64,000 nucleotides of DNA, from positions 1,612,001-1,676,000 of the forward strand of contig NZ_JAPDPC010000001.1 of NCBI RefSeq assembly GCF_026283945.1, read 5' to 3'. Source of the stretch: Dyella humicola (lineage in GTDB: Bacteria; Pseudomonadota; Gammaproteobacteria; Xanthomonadales; Rhodanobacteraceae). The notes under the pieces are model-generated. The model worked only from the letters and a program-made list of their open reading frames with translations, made no database searches and was not told where the DNA came from. Shown piece after piece: positions 16,499 through 26,159 of the stretch. The stretch's first letter is position 1. The number at the start of each line of letters is the position of its first letter. Made by a program: the position numbers and the translations under genes.

Positions 16499-17627
16499 GA
16501 GTGCGCTCCTGGGCCAGTTCACGCAACAGGTTTTCGAACTCGCCGATAACCGCATCCGGCGAGAGATTGGCGATGCTGGCGTGCGCCGCGCGCCCCATGT
16601 GGCGAATCAGGCTCGCGTTGCTGGCCAGGGTCGTAGCCGATTGGATAAAGGCCTTCTCGTTACCGACGTCGATGCGGTAACCGTTGTGGCCGCTGTGCAG
16701 ATGTTCGCGCGCAGCGCCTTCCTCGTAGGCGACCACAGGCAGGCCGGAGGCGAGCGCTTCGAGGATGACATTGCCGAACGTCTCGCTGAGGCTGGGAAAC
16801 GGAAACAGGTCCGCGCTGGCGTAATGGCGCGCGAGCATTTCACCGCGCTGCATGCCAGCAAAAATGAAATCCGGATTGGCTGCCTGCAGCGCCAAGCGCG
16901 CGGGACCATCGCCGACCCACACGTAGCGTGCGTTAGGCACGAGTTGCTGGACGGCGCGGAACGTACGCACGGCGAGGTCGAGGTTCTTCTCTGGCGCGAT
17001 GCGTCCCACATACAGCACGACCGGTGTGTTGCCATCCACGCCCCAGCTACGGCGCAGCTCGACATCGCGGTAGCGCGGATGAAAGAGCTGGGTGTCGACC
17101 GCGCGGCGAAGCAGGCGAGCCGTGTCGACGCCGAGGGCGGCCAATTCCTTGGCCAACGCCTCCGTTGGTACCAAGGTAGCCGCCGCGCGGCGATGGAAGC
17201 GACGCAGATAATTCCTCACGAGCGGGGTAAGGAAGCCGACGCCGTAGTGGTCGGCGTAGGTGTCAAAGCGGGTATGGAAGCCGGTGGCGGTGGGAATGCC
17301 GAGCCGTTTGGCGGTACGCACGGCAGACCAGCCCAAGGGGCCTTCCGTGGCGACGTAGATCGCGTCGGGACGCAGGCGGGTCCAGCGCTCGCGCAGCGCG
17401 CTGCTCGCGGGGAGGCCAAAGCGCAGGCCTGGATAGCGGGGGAGGGAGGCGCCACGTACTTCGAGCGTGGTGATGCCGGGTTCGTCGTCGAAGGCTTGTT
17501 GTTGGCGTGGGCGGATCAGATCGACCGTGTGGCCTTGCGACGCCAATCCGGCGGCGAGGCTGTGCACGGTCAGTGCCACGCCGTTGATTTCGGGTGGATA
17601 AGTCTCGCTGACAATGCCGATGCGCAC
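16467..17627 (-). CDS. GT4-family glycosyltransferase (MgtA/PimB-like)
   Basis: 386 residues from a GTG at 17627, chosen because the family begins with VRIGIVSETYPPEINGVA. It is a two-domain GT-B retaining glycosyltransferase. The acceptor loop EINGVALTVHSL is at the N-terminus. The donor-binding E-x7-E lies in FGNVILEALASGLPVVAYEEG in the C-terminal half, next to YVGRIAPEKN. Close relatives are mannosyl or glucosyl transferases that glycosylate diacylglycerol-type lipids (MgtA, PimB). Overlap with the PAP2 gene supports a glycolipid job, for example use of diacylglycerol released by the phosphatase; this is inference. Confidence 0.88.
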   Translation of the reverse strand: MRIGIVSETYPPEINGVALTVHSLAAGLASQGHTVDLIRPRQQQAFDDEPGITTLEVRGASLPRYPGLRFGLPASSALRERWTRLRPDAIYVATEGPLGWSAVRTAKRLGIPTATGFHTRFDTYADHYGVGFLTPLVRNYLRRFHRRAAATLVPTEALAKELAALGVDTARLLRRAVDTQLFHPRYRDVELRRSWGVDGNTPVVLYVGRIAPEKNLDLAVRTFRAVQQLVPNARYVWVGDGPARLALQAANPDFIFAGMQRGEMLARHYASADLFPFPSLSETFGNVILEALASGLPVVAYEEGAAREHLHSGHNGYRIDVGNEKAFIQSATTLASNASLIRHMGRAAHASIANLSPDAVIGEFENLLRELAQERTHERHAAVAHA

Positions 17628-17793
17628 TTGAACATACCGTCTGCTGGCCCTGAGCAGGTTGCATCCATGGCGTTGCGGGGGCGTGGCGTACGTATGACGG
17701 CCGCGTGACGGCTGTTTCGGGCCGTGGCCGCGGGCGCTGAGGGCAGCTTTGGGCGAGTACACTCGGCGCACCTGTCACCGTGGAGATACGTCG

Positions 17794-18228
17794 ATGAAAC
17801 GCATCTTGCTTGCTCTGGCCCTGGCCACCCTGACTTGCAGTGCCTTCGCCGCGGATGCACCGGCGTTGCCGGTGACGAAGGCCCCCGCCGGTGCCGAGGT
17901 CTACATCGTCTCGCCGAAGGACGGCGCGACCGTCGGTCAGGAATTCACCGTGGTATTCGGCCTAAAGGGCATGGGCGTCGCGCCCGCTGGGGTGAAGAAG
18001 GAAGGCACCGGCCACCATCACTTGCTGGTCGATGTGACGGACATGCCGGCCGCCGGCCAGCCGATTCCGAAGGACGAGCACCACATGCACTTCGGCAACG
18101 GTCAGACTGAAACCACGCTCAAGCTAGCACCGGGCACGCACACGCTGCAGCTGGAGCTGGCGGACGAGAATCACATTCCGTTCGACCCGCCGCTGATATC
18201 GCAGAAGGTCACCGTGCATGTGAAGTAA
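17794..18228 (+). CDS. Periplasmic DUF4399 protein
   Basis: 144 residues with a signal peptide (1-19, SAFA-AD). The mature part is a beta-sandwich-like DUF4399 domain with VYIVSPKDGATV, a GTGHHHLLVD motif and HHMHFGNGQTETTLKL. The conserved histidines suggest metal binding, but no activity is known for the family. It is divergent from the glycosyltransferase operon across a 166-base gap and convergent with the next gene. Confidence 0.85.
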   Translation: MKRILLALALATLTCSAFAADAPALPVTKAPAGAEVYIVSPKDGATVGQEFTVVFGLKGMGVAPAGVKKEGTGHHHLLVDVTDMPAAGQPIPKDEHHMHFGNGQTETTLKLAPGTHTLQLELADENHIPFDPPLISQKVTVHVK

Positions 18229-18291
18229 GGCGTTGCGCGGGCGGCTTCGTCGAGGCGAGGCCGCTCCTTGGGTTGGTCGTTAATGCGGCTG

Positions 18292-19077
18292 TCACTGACC
18301 GAAGTACATGGCCACGCCGAGCCCCGCCTCCCACTCAGCGGCCCGACCGCCCAGTCGTCGGCGAAACCAGCTGTCGAACTGCAGTCGTGGCAGGGGCGAG
18401 AAAGTGATGCCGCTACCCGCCTGGCTGCCGAAGCGATGGTTCGCATCGCGCAACATCGCCACTTCGAGATAGAAACCGAACAGGTCGTTGACCTGGTAGT
18501 TGTAATCGGGGGCGAGCAGGTAATTGTCCTCGCCAGCGCTGCGTTGCCACTGCGCGAAGTAGCTCACGTCGGCCTTCTCGCCGAGCTTCTGGTCCACCAC
18601 GAGACCCAGGGTGTAGACGCGTTGTTCGCTGCGAAAGTCGGGCGCGCCATCGTTGAACTCCACTGTGCCCAGCACGCCCCAATCCCACACCTTGCTGGAC
18701 GTGGCCGGCGCCCATTTCAGGCCCAGGCTGGTGTCGCCATGACCGCTACTGACTTGCGCTGGACCCGCGCCCGTCTGTCGTAGGCTGTTGTAAGGCGATC
18801 CCCCCAGTTGCAGCTCCAGGCCCGATCCGACACCCAAGCGGAGCAAGGTGTCGAACGTGCTCAGGCGGCTGTTGATGCCTGCATCCTTGTTGAGGCTCCA
18901 GTCGGGCAGCCCCTGTTCATAGGCAAATTGGCCGGCGTGCATGGGATTGGTGGAAAAGCCCAGGCCGGGGCGATCGAAGCCAGGTTCATCGTCCGCGAAC
19001 ACGGGCGCGGCGCACGCAAGACCCAGCGCCAACAGGGCAGGAGTGCGGTGCCATCGGCCAGATCGGCTAAAATCCAT
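18292..19077 (-). CDS. Secreted beta-barrel-like protein (phenol MetA/transporter type)
   Basis: 261 residues from the ATG at 19077; longer starts would enter gltX control DNA. A signal peptide ends at about residue 28 (APVFA-DD). The rest is strand-rich with alternating aromatic residues and ends in [10 protein letters not shown], like an outer-membrane barrel terminal strand. The general pattern matches the MetA-pathway-of-phenol-degradation family, annotated only as putative transporter or outer membrane protein. It is transcribed away from gltX with 31 bases between the start codons, so the promoters must overlap the genes or each other. Confidence 0.75.
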   Translation of the reverse strand: MDFSRSGRWHRTPALLALGLACAAPVFADDEPGFDRPGLGFSTNPMHAGQFAYEQGLPDWSLNKDAGINSRLSTFDTLLRLGVGSGLELQLGGSPYNSLRQTGAGPAQVSSGHGDTSLGLKWAPATSSKVWDWGVLGTVEFNDGAPDFRSEQRVYTLGLVVDQKLGEKADVSYFAQWQRSAGEDNYLLAPDYNYQVNDLFGFYLEVAMLRDANHRFGSQAGSGITFSPLPRLQFDSWFRRRLGGRAAEWEAGLGVAMYFGQ

Positions 19078-19108
19078 CGCTTCGCTCCGCAAATTCCAAG
19101 AAAACCCC

Positions 19109-20509
19109 ATGACCGTTCGCACGCGTTTTGCCCCCAGTCCCACCGGCTTCCTGCATATCGGCGGTGCACGCACTGCACTTTATTGCTGGCTGGAGGCGCG
19201 CCGCCGTGGTGGCGAATTCGTGCTGCGCATCGAGGATACCGATCGAGAGCGTTCCACGGAGGAGGCTGTCCAGGCCATTCTCGATGGCATGCATTGGTTG
19301 GGCCTGAATCATGATGAAGGTCCGATCTACCAGACCGCCCGCCTGGAGCGTTACAAGCAGGTTGCCGACGAGCTGCTTAAGGCCGGCAAGGCTTACTACG
19401 CCTATGAGAGCAAGGACGAGATCGAGGCGATGCGCAACGAGGCCATGGCCAAGGGCGAGAAACCCCGCTACAACGGCTATTACCGCGAGCGCAACGAGCC
19501 GTATCGCGACGATCCGAACCGCGTGATCCGCTTCAAGAACCCGACCGAAGGTTCAGTGGTGTTCGACGACAAGGTCAAGGGCCGTGTCGAGTGGAGCAAC
19601 AGCGAGCTGGACGATCTGGTGATCTTCCGCTCCGACGGTTGGCCCACCTATAACTTCGCCGTGGTGGTCGACGATATCGACATGGGCATCACCGAGGTGA
19701 TCCGTGGCGACGACCATGTGAACAACACGCCGCGCCAGATCAATATCTACCACGCGCTTGGCGCGCCGGTGCCGGAGTTCGCGCATCTACCCATGATTCT
19801 TGGCCCGGACGGCCAGAAGCTCAGCAAGCGCCACGGTGCGGTAAGCGTGATGCAGTACCGCGACGACGGCTTCCTGCCGCACGCGCTGCTCAACTACCTG
19901 GTGCGCCTGGGCTGGTCGCATGGCGATCAGGAGATCTTCTCGGCGGAGGAGATGGTCAGACTGTTCGACATCGGCGACGTCAACAAGGCCGCTTCGCGTT
20001 TCGACGTGACCAAGCTGTCCTGGCTCAACCAGCATTACCTGAAGTCAGAGGACCCGGCCGCGATCGCGCCGGAATTCGAGTGGCACCTCACCCAGGCGGG
20101 CATCGATTTCAGCCAGGGACCGAAGCCGTCCGAAGTGATCGTGGCGCTGCGCGACCGCGTGCAGACGCTGAAGGAAATGGCCGAGCGCGCGAAGATCTGG
20201 TACGGCCCGATCCTGGAATGGGACGACAAGGCCATCGCCAAGCATCTGCAGAACGACACCGCCACACCGGTGCTGGAGGCCGCCAAGGCGTTGCTGGCAG
20301 CTTGCGCATGGACGCCCGAAGCGATCCATCAGGTGATCGAGCAGGTCGCCGCCAAGCTGGAGCTGGGCATGGGCAAGATCGCCCAGCCGCTGCGCGTGGC
20401 GATGACGGGTACGCAGGTGTCGCCGTCGATCGAGCACACCGTGTATCTGGCGGGTCGCGAGGAAGCGCTCAAGCGCGTCGATGATGCCATCGCCAAGGCG
20501 AAGGGCTAA
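19109..20509 (+). CDS. gltX: Glutamyl-tRNA synthetase
   Basis: 466 residues from the ATG at 19109. It charges tRNA-Glu. The class I signatures are HIGG (residues 16-19 in [14 protein letters not shown]) and KLSKR (237-241). The C-terminal half is the discriminating helical anticodon domain, and the length is that of the bacterial enzyme. Upstream in-frame starts run through the divergent gene and were rejected. Confidence 0.97.
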   Translation: MTVRTRFAPSPTGFLHIGGARTALYCWLEARRRGGEFVLRIEDTDRERSTEEAVQAILDGMHWLGLNHDEGPIYQTARLERYKQVADELLKAGKAYYAYESKDEIEAMRNEAMAKGEKPRYNGYYRERNEPYRDDPNRVIRFKNPTEGSVVFDDKVKGRVEWSNSELDDLVIFRSDGWPTYNFAVVVDDIDMGITEVIRGDDHVNNTPRQINIYHALGAPVPEFAHLPMILGPDGQKLSKRHGAVSVMQYRDDGFLPHALLNYLVRLGWSHGDQEIFSAEEMVRLFDIGDVNKAASRFDVTKLSWLNQHYLKSEDPAAIAPEFEWHLTQAGIDFSQGPKPSEVIVALRDRVQTLKEMAERAKIWYGPILEWDDKAIAKHLQNDTATPVLEAAKALLAACAWTPEAIHQVIEQVAAKLELGMGKIAQPLRVAMTGTQVSPSIEHTVYLAGREEALKRVDDAIAKAKG

Positions 20510-20684
20510 GTCGCAAGCCTGGCGTTTCACTCGCCATCACCTTCAATAGACCGTCATCCCGGCGGCGCACGGAAGCTCAAGGCGACTGGCTCGTCCGCAC
20601 CCTGAGCGTCGTTAATGCAACGGGTGCAAGCCGGGCGCCGACGCTTCATCATCGCCACTATCGTAGTGATTCGACGGGGTCGAC

Positions 20685-20969
20685 GTGGAGCAGTGGCTGG
20701 AAAAGGCAATCCAAGGCGTGGATCCCGACAGTCCCGATGCCTTCCTGCACATCTTCCTGAACCTGATGGCCGTGATGCCCTGGGCGGCGCTGTTCTGGTG
20801 GAGCGTGATCTTTGTCGTGGTCGGGGCCTTGCTGGGCTGGTGGCGTGGACGCGTGGTGGAAGGCATCGTCTGGGCCGTGGTGCTGGGGCCGCTCGGCTGG
20901 ATCGTGGTGCTGGGGCGTCCCCGCCCCAAGCCGCGGCCTGAGCCGCCGCCGCTGCCGCGCAGGCGCTAA
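20685..20969 (+). CDS. Small two-helix membrane protein
   Basis: 94 residues from a GTG at 20685 with a weak GGGG ribosome site 7 bases before. Two hydrophobic helices (about 31-51 and 60-80) are joined by WWRGRVVEG, and the tail is Pro/Arg-rich (RPRPKPRPEPPPLPRRR). No known family is recognised. It stands 23 bases before zur and could share its transcript. Confidence 0.65.
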   Translation: MEQWLEKAIQGVDPDSPDAFLHIFLNLMAVMPWAALFWWSVIFVVVGALLGWWRGRVVEGIVWAVVLGPLGWIVVLGRPRPKPRPEPPPLPRRR

Positions 20970-20992
20970 CGGAGGTTCTTGCGCGGGAGTGT

Positions 20993-21505
20993 ATGATGGC
21001 TACCGAGGTGAATTCTTTGAGTCATATCGCTTCCGACAAGCTGCACACGCACCATCACCATGATCACGACGACGCCCAGAGCTTCGTGCGTGCGGTGGAG
21101 CATGCCAGCGAGGCGCGCGGTCTGCGGCTGACGCCGTTGCGCAAGGAAGTGCTGGAATTGGTGGCTGCTGCCGGCAAGCCGGTGAAGGCCTACGATCTGC
21201 TCGATCAGCTGCGTGAGCGCCATGGCAATGCGGCGCCGCCGACGGTGTACCGCGCCCTCGACTTCCTGCTCGAACACGGCTTCATCCACAAGCTGGAATC
21301 GATCAACGCCTTCGTCTCCTGCCATCATCCGGCGGAGGCGCATCAAGTGCCGTTCCTGATCTGCGACAACTGCTCCAGCGCCCAGGAAGTCTGCGACGAG
21401 CGCGTGGCCGAGCTGATCGAAGCCCAGGCCAAGGCGTTCGGCTTCCGGCCGCAAGCGCAGACACTGGAAGTGCACGGTCTCTGCAAGAACTGCCGCAAGG
21501 GCTAA
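20993..21505 (+). CDS. zur: Zinc uptake regulator (Fur family)
   Basis: 170 residues. The N-terminus has a His-rich tail (HTHHHHDHDD, 18-27), then a winged helix (about 40-95 with PPTVYRALDFL). The dimerisation domain carries C124-x2-C127 and C164-x2-C167 for the structural zinc and a Cys-His-His (110-112) sensory site. The missing HHHDH motif and this cysteine layout are like Zur rather than Fur. Zinc-loaded Zur represses uptake genes. A matching operator lies 43 bases after the stop, in front of the MerC-like gene. Confidence 0.9.
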   Translation: MMATEVNSLSHIASDKLHTHHHHDHDDAQSFVRAVEHASEARGLRLTPLRKEVLELVAAAGKPVKAYDLLDQLRERHGNAAPPTVYRALDFLLEHGFIHKLESINAFVSCHHPAEAHQVPFLICDNCSSAQEVCDERVAELIEAQAKAFGFRPQAQTLEVHGLCKNCRKG

Positions 21506-21547
21506 GGCAGCGCGGCCTCCGGTCGGCGCTTCGCTTGCGTTCGCTAC

Positions 21548-21560
21548 GTTATAATGTAAC
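21548..21560. promoter_or_regulatory. Zur box overlapping a -10 element
   Basis: GTTATAATGTAAC is an imperfect palindrome one base from the GTTATAATATAAC core of gammaproteobacterial Zur operators. It contains a perfect TATAAT -10 (21550-21555), so bound Zur would block RNA polymerase. Transcription would begin near 21562, making the downstream ATG at 21615 the likely start of the next gene. Confidence 0.75.
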
Positions 21561-21614
21561 ATGTCTTGCCTGGGGTGGCCCAGGTCGACTCGCGGTGGGC
21601 TTCGGTCTTATCCG

Positions 21615-22040
21615 ATGAATACCAGGCAAGAAAAAAAATCCCGCTGGTGGTTCATGGCCGACCGGATTGGTGCAACGGCATCCTTCCTGTGTGCCATCCA
21701 CTGCGCAGCCTTGCCGTTCGTACTGGCGGTGTTGCCCCTGCTCGGCTTGAGCTTTCTCGCCGATCACCGTTTCGAGCGTGGCTTTGTCCTGTTCGCCTGC
21801 CTGCTTGCGCTGGTCAGCCTGATCAGCGGCTATCGGCGCCATCGTCGTCAACGACCGCTGCTGCTGGCGTTGCCCGGCCTGGCGTTGCTGATTACCGGTG
21901 TCACGTTTGCCGAGGGTTATTCGATCGCGCTGCATAGCGTGCTGGTGACTTGCGGCGGTTTGCTGGTGGCCTCCGCGCATTTCATCAATCTGCGCACGCA
22001 TCGCGCTACGCACGTACATGGCCCGCAGTGTGCGCATTGA
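21615..22040 (+). CDS. MerC-domain membrane protein, probably Zur-controlled
   Basis: 141 residues with four hydrophobic helices. The first helix has the MerC hallmark CAIHC (about residues 26-30). The tail ends HVHGPQCAH, rich in possible metal ligands. MerC proteins of mercury operons import Hg(II), but most chromosomal relatives have no mercury genes nearby. Here the gene follows a Zur box and precedes a CDF zinc exporter, so a zinc-related role, possibly uptake under zinc shortage, is inferred. The ATG at 21561 abuts the operator and lies at the expected transcription start, so the ATG at 21615 was chosen. Confidence 0.8.
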   Translation: MNTRQEKKSRWWFMADRIGATASFLCAIHCAALPFVLAVLPLLGLSFLADHRFERGFVLFACLLALVSLISGYRRHRRQRPLLLALPGLALLITGVTFAEGYSIALHSVLVTCGGLLVASAHFINLRTHRATHVHGPQCAH

Positions 22041-22100
22041 AAACGTCGGCCAAAGCGGCCGTGATTGTGTAACGGGGGCCGTGCTTTCTAGCATTCGCGT

Positions 22101-23084
22101 ATGAATACGGCTCACGTGCGGACGCACGACCATCACCACCACGATCATGAGCACGGGCATCACGGTCACGCACATGGCGCGACGCATGACCATGGCAGCG
22201 TGAGCGGGCGCGAGCGCAAGTTGATCGTCGCCTTCGTGCTCACCACGCTGATGATGGTGATCGAGGTCGTGGGCGGCTTCTGGTCCGGTTCGCTTGCCTT
22301 GCTGGCCGACGCTGGCCACATGCTGATCGACTCGCTGGCGTTGCTGCTGGCCGTGGTGGGCGCGTGGTTTGCCCGGCGGCCAGCCGATGCGCGGCGCACG
22401 TACGGCTATGGGCGCCTGGAAGTGCTCGCTGGTTTCGTCAACGCGCTCACGCAGTTTGTGCTGGTCGCCTTCATCGCTTTCGAGGCCATCGGGCGCTTGT
22501 TCCATCCAGCGGAAATCCTCTCCGGCATGATGCTGGGGGTGGCGAGCGCCGGCCTGGTCGTGAACCTGCTGGTGTTGCGTACGCTGCATGGCCATGCGCA
22601 TGACGACGTCAACCTGGCCGGCGCCACGCTGCACGTGCTGGGTGATCTGCTCGGCTCGGTGGCGGCGGTAGTCGCTGCCCTGCTGGTGCGCTGGATGCAT
22701 TGGAACTGGGCCGATCCGGTGCTTTCGTTGCTGGTGTCGTTGTTGATCCTCAACAGCGCGTGGCGCCTGCTGCGCCGATCCGCGCACATCCTGCTCGAAG
22801 GCGTGCCCGAAGGCATGAATACTGGTGATGTGGCCGATGCGCTGCGGGGGGCGGATGCATCGATCCGCGACATTCACCATCTACATGTGTGGCAGCTGGC
22901 CACCGGCTCGCGCATGGCCACCCTGCATGCGGAGCTGCATGAAAGCGGCAGCAGTGCGGTCGCGATCAGTGCGATCAACCAGGTATTGGCCGAGCGTTTC
23001 GGTATTCAGCACGTCACGGTGCAGATTGACTCGGAACCATGTCCTGAACACCAGCGCGACTGCGTGGGTCACGGCAAGCGCTGA
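22101..23084 (+). CDS. Cation diffusion facilitator (ZitB/CzcD-like zinc exporter)
   Basis: 327 residues. The N-terminus is a His-rich metal-collecting tail (HDHHHHDHEHGHHGHAHG). Six membrane helices follow. The zinc site of the transport domain shows as H73-x3-D77 (HMLID) in helix 2 and HVLGD in helix 5. The cytoplasmic C-terminal domain has IHHLHVWQLATGSRM. CDF proteins expel Zn, Cd or Co against protons. It lies 60 bases after the MerC-like gene but should be needed at high zinc, so separate control is likely. Confidence 0.92.
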   Translation: MNTAHVRTHDHHHHDHEHGHHGHAHGATHDHGSVSGRERKLIVAFVLTTLMMVIEVVGGFWSGSLALLADAGHMLIDSLALLLAVVGAWFARRPADARRTYGYGRLEVLAGFVNALTQFVLVAFIAFEAIGRLFHPAEILSGMMLGVASAGLVVNLLVLRTLHGHAHDDVNLAGATLHVLGDLLGSVAAVVAALLVRWMHWNWADPVLSLLVSLLILNSAWRLLRRSAHILLEGVPEGMNTGDVADALRGADASIRDIHHLHVWQLATGSRMATLHAELHESGSSAVAISAINQVLAERFGIQHVTVQIDSEPCPEHQRDCVGHGKR

Positions 23085-23153
23085 CGCTTGCGATTTGGGC
23101 GGTCACTGATAGGATGGATGACTGTTCACCCTAACGAATCAAGGAGTTTCCCT

Positions 23154-23315
23154 ATGGGCAAGGGCGATCGCAAGACCCGTCGTGGCAAGACTTACCGTGG
23201 CAGCTATGGCAACTCCCGCGCGCATTCGCTGCAGCCGGCCGTTGCTGGCGCCAAGGCGACCGTGACCAAGCCGGCCGCCGCCAAGAAGGCTGCTCCCAAG
23301 AAGAAGTCGGCATAA
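23154..23315 (+). CDS. 30S ribosomal protein bTHX
   Basis: 53 residues, very basic. The N-terminal half GKGDRKTRRGKTYRGSYG is the bTHX signature; bTHX sits in a cavity of the 30S head. The second half is an Ala/Lys-rich tail. An AAGGAG ribosome site lies 8 bases before the ATG at 23154. It is a single gene with a strong terminator. Confidence 0.9.
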   Translation: MGKGDRKTRRGKTYRGSYGNSRAHSLQPAVAGAKATVTKPAAAKKAAPKKKSA

Positions 23316-23330
23316 GCCGTACTCGCTTCA

Positions 23331-23361
23331 AAAAAACCCCCGCGCTTGCGGGGGTTTTTTT
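23331..23361. terminator. Strong bidirectional intrinsic terminator
   Basis: A run of A, then CCCCCGC-GCTT-GCGGGGG, then seven T (23331-23361). It reads as a terminator on both strands and lies between the convergent bTHX and hutI genes. Confidence 0.95.
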
Positions 23362-23391
23362 ATGGCCGATGTTGCAGGCGACATCACTGGC

Positions 23392-24627
23392 TCACGGCTC
23401 GGGCGACAGCAGTTCACCGCCAAGGAAAATTTCCCGCAGCACGTTGCTGCCGCCGATCCAGTAGCAGAGTTCGGCTGGTGCGCGCACATTCCAGAGGGCG
23501 AGATCGGCCCGCTGGCCCACGGCCAATGTGCCGCGATCGGAAAGGCCCAGCGCGCGGGCGGCATTCACGGTGACGCCACGCAATGCTTCTTCCGGGGTCA
23601 GGCGGAACAGCGTGCATGCCATGCTGGCGGCGAGACGCAGCGACAGCAGGGGCGAGGTGCCTGGATTGCAATCGGTGGCCACGGCCATGGCGACGCCGTG
23701 TTCGCGCAAGCCGGTGATCGGAGGGAGCTTGGTTTCGCGCAAGGCGTAGTAAGCACCGGGCAGGAGTACGGCAACCGTGCCAGCGCTGGCCATCGCGCGA
23801 ATACCGTGCTCGCTGAGGTGCTCAAGATGATCGGCGGAGAGTCCGTTGAAGGACGCGACCAGCGCAGCCCCGTCGAGATCGGACAACTGCTCGGCGTGCA
23901 GCTTGACTGGCAGGCCCAGTTGCGCGGCACGCTCGAAGACGCGGTGCGTTTCGTTGGGCGTGAAGCCGATGTTTTCGCAAAACGCGTCAACCGCATCGAC
24001 CAGCCCTTCGCCAGCAAGCGTGGGCAACATGACATCGCAAACCAGGTCGACATAGGTATCACGATCGTCGCGAAACTCCGGCGGCAGCGCATGCAGGCCG
24101 AGAAAGGTCGTGCGCACGGTGATGTCCAACGCCTTGCCGAGGCGGCGTGCGACCCGCAGCATGCGACGTTCGGTGTCCAGATCCAATCCGTAGCCGGATT
24201 TGATCTCCATCGTGGTGACGCCGTCGGCGAGCAGGGCATGCGCGCGCGGTAGCGCCTGCGCGAACAATTCATCCTCGCTGGCTTCCCGGGTGGCCTTGAC
24301 GGTGGAGACGATGCCACCGCCGGCGCGCGCGATCTGCTCGTAGCTGGCGCCATTGAGGCGCAGATCGAATTCGTGCGCGCGGTTGCCGCCAAATACGAGG
24401 TGGCTGTGGCAGTCGATCAGTCCTGGCGTGACAAGCGCGCCGTCCAGGTAGTCCACGCGCGTGGCCAGCGCTTCGGCATCGCCAGGCAACTCACGCTGTG
24501 GCCCGACCCAGGCAATGCGTCCCTGGTGTAGCGCGATCGCGCCATGCTCGATCAGTCCATAGGGCGCTTCGCCGGCAAACGTGGCCAGCGTGGCATCGAG
24601 CAGTAGGTGGTCCCAGCGTGTGGTCAT
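23392..24627 (-). CDS. hutI: Imidazolonepropionase
   Basis: 411 residues. HutI hydrolyses 4-imidazolone-5-propionate to N-formimino-glutamate, the third step of histidine breakdown. It is an amidohydrolase; the metal ligands [10 protein letters not shown] are at about residues 70-80, further histidines in KLHAEQLSD, and the late [10 protein letters not shown] aspartate is present. The strands around the metal site are intact. No other hut gene is adjacent: hutF is 3.2 kb away and hutU 23 kb away. It ends next to the bidirectional terminator. Confidence 0.95.
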   Translation of the reverse strand: MTTRWDHLLLDATLATFAGEAPYGLIEHGAIALHQGRIAWVGPQRELPGDAEALATRVDYLDGALVTPGLIDCHSHLVFGGNRAHEFDLRLNGASYEQIARAGGGIVSTVKATREASEDELFAQALPRAHALLADGVTTMEIKSGYGLDLDTERRMLRVARRLGKALDITVRTTFLGLHALPPEFRDDRDTYVDLVCDVMLPTLAGEGLVDAVDAFCENIGFTPNETHRVFERAAQLGLPVKLHAEQLSDLDGAALVASFNGLSADHLEHLSEHGIRAMASAGTVAVLLPGAYYALRETKLPPITGLREHGVAMAVATDCNPGTSPLLSLRLAASMACTLFRLTPEEALRGVTVNAARALGLSDRGTLAVGQRADLALWNVRAPAELCYWIGGSNVLREIFLGGELLSPEP

Positions 24628-24632
24628 GTGCG

Positions 24633-26159
24633 TCAGCGCTGCTGTGGGGACGACGAAGTGTCATCCGGGTGATCGTCGGAAGGCGGAATCGGCGTAGCCG
24701 GGTCTTCAACCATGGGTTTGCTGGCGTGCTCTTTCATCGCCATGTCGCTGGCGGAAATATCGCCTTCGGCAAGGTCATCGCGCTGCGCCTCTGCATTACG
24801 CCGCGCCAGCTCACGCTCATAGCCCTCGATCAGCTTGTCGGCCAGCGCGCGGTACACCGGCTTATGCGAAAAGATGGAAGACGCAGCTCGCGCAATCAGG
24901 CAGGTCGCCATGATCGGCAAGACCATTTGCTGGTTCGCGGTGAGTTCCATGGAGATCACGGTGGCCGTCAGCGGTGCCTGGGTGACGCCGGAGAGATAGG
25001 CCGCCATGCCAAGCAAGGCCATGGCGGAGACATCCACGCCGGGCAGGATCGTGCTGAGGTTCTGGCCCAGGCCCGCGCCCACCGCCAGGGCTGGCGAGAA
25101 GATGCCACCGGGAATGCCCGCCCAGTACGAGGCGATATTGCCGAGGAACTTCAGCGCCCCAAAGCTCGTCACCGTCTCGGCATGACCCTCGAGGATTTCT
25201 TTCGCCTGGGCATAACCCGTGCCATAGAGGCCGGTATGGGTGAGTTGGCTGAGCAGTACCAGGGCGAGGCCGCATGCGGCGGCAAACACCACCGGCTGGC
25301 GTGCGCGCAGGCGCCCCACCATGCCGCGGAAACCGTGGTCGCTGGGCTGGATAAGCCGGGCGAACAATCCACCCACCAGGCCGCAAACGATGCCGGCAGC
25401 CAGCACGGCCCACCATGCTTCGCCCAACGGCAGGCCGATATCGAAATGGCCGAAGTAAGCGTAGTTGCCAAGAATGCCCAGCGAGACGACGCCCGAGACA
25501 ATCACGGCCGTCAGCAAGGTGCCGCTCATGCGGTGCTCGAATTCGCCGCTCATCTCTTCGATGGCGAACACCACACCGGCCAGCGGCGTGTTGAATGCCG
25601 CGGCGAGGCCGGCGGCGGAGCCCGCCAGGATGAAGCGACCTGCCGCCGCAGGCTCATCGAAGCCGAAGCGACGACCCAGCGAATAGAGCAGACCCGCACC
25701 GACATGTACGGTAGGGCCTTCGCGTCCCACCGAGGCGCCACCGGCCAGAGCCGCGAGGGTCAGCGCCATCTTGCCGATGGCCACGCGCAGCGACAGCAGG
25801 ATGTGGCGAAAGTCTTCGTCTTCCACCTTGAGGGCGGCGATGGCCTGGGGAATACCCGAGCCGCGCGTGGGTTTCAACGCGCCCTGGGTGAGCCAGGCGA
25901 GCAGGGCGAACGTGGCCGGCGTAATCAGGAACGCCCAGAAGCGGTTGTGCGTCACCACGCCACGGAACAAGCCGTAGGCATAGTCGGCCGCCTGCGCAAA
26001 GCCCACTGCGGCCAGGCCCACCAGCACGGCGCCGCTCCAGAAAAGCACGCGGCGACGCCATTGCAGGGGCGAGAACAGCTCCGAATCGGTCAGGCGCTTG
26101 AGTCGCGCCGTGTTGGCTTGCGATGGTGCGTGCGCGCGGCCGTCTTCGGTGCCGCTCAC
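24633..26159 (-). CDS. ClC-family chloride/proton antiporter
   Basis: 508 residues from a GTG at 26159 whose GTGA overlaps the stop of the nitrilase gene, with GAGGTGAAG as ribosome site; an ATG 27 bases earlier is less likely. It has the ClC membrane plan. The anion-pathway motifs are GSGIP, GREGP (in [12 protein letters not shown], holding the gating Glu) and [12 protein letters not shown]. The glutamate suggests an antiporter rather than a channel. No CBS domains follow; the C-terminus is a short charged tail. Coupling to the GNAT-nitrilase gene is clear, but a shared role is not. Confidence 0.9.
   Translation of the reverse strand: MSGTEDGRAHAPSQANTARLKRLTDSELFSPLQWRRRVLFWSGAVLVGLAAVGFAQAADYAYGLFRGVVTHNRFWAFLITPATFALLAWLTQGALKPTRGSGIPQAIAALKVEDEDFRHILLSLRVAIGKMALTLAALAGGASVGREGPTVHVGAGLLYSLGRRFGFDEPAAAGRFILAGSAAGLAAAFNTPLAGVVFAIEEMSGEFEHRMSGTLLTAVIVSGVVSLGILGNYAYFGHFDIGLPLGEAWWAVLAAGIVCGLVGGLFARLIQPSDHGFRGMVGRLRARQPVVFAAACGLALVLLSQLTHTGLYGTGYAQAKEILEGHAETVTSFGALKFLGNIASYWAGIPGGIFSPALAVGAGLGQNLSTILPGVDVSAMALLGMAAYLSGVTQAPLTATVISMELTANQQMVLPIMATCLIARAASSIFSHKPVYRALADKLIEGYERELARRNAEAQRDDLAEGDISASDMAMKEHASKPMVEDPATPIPPSDDHPDDTSSSPQQR

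Noticed and set aside
21549-22880. 443-residue minus-strand ORF opposite the MerC-like and CDF genes
   Set aside because: It is an antisense shadow, His- and Gln-rich because of the codons of the true genes.
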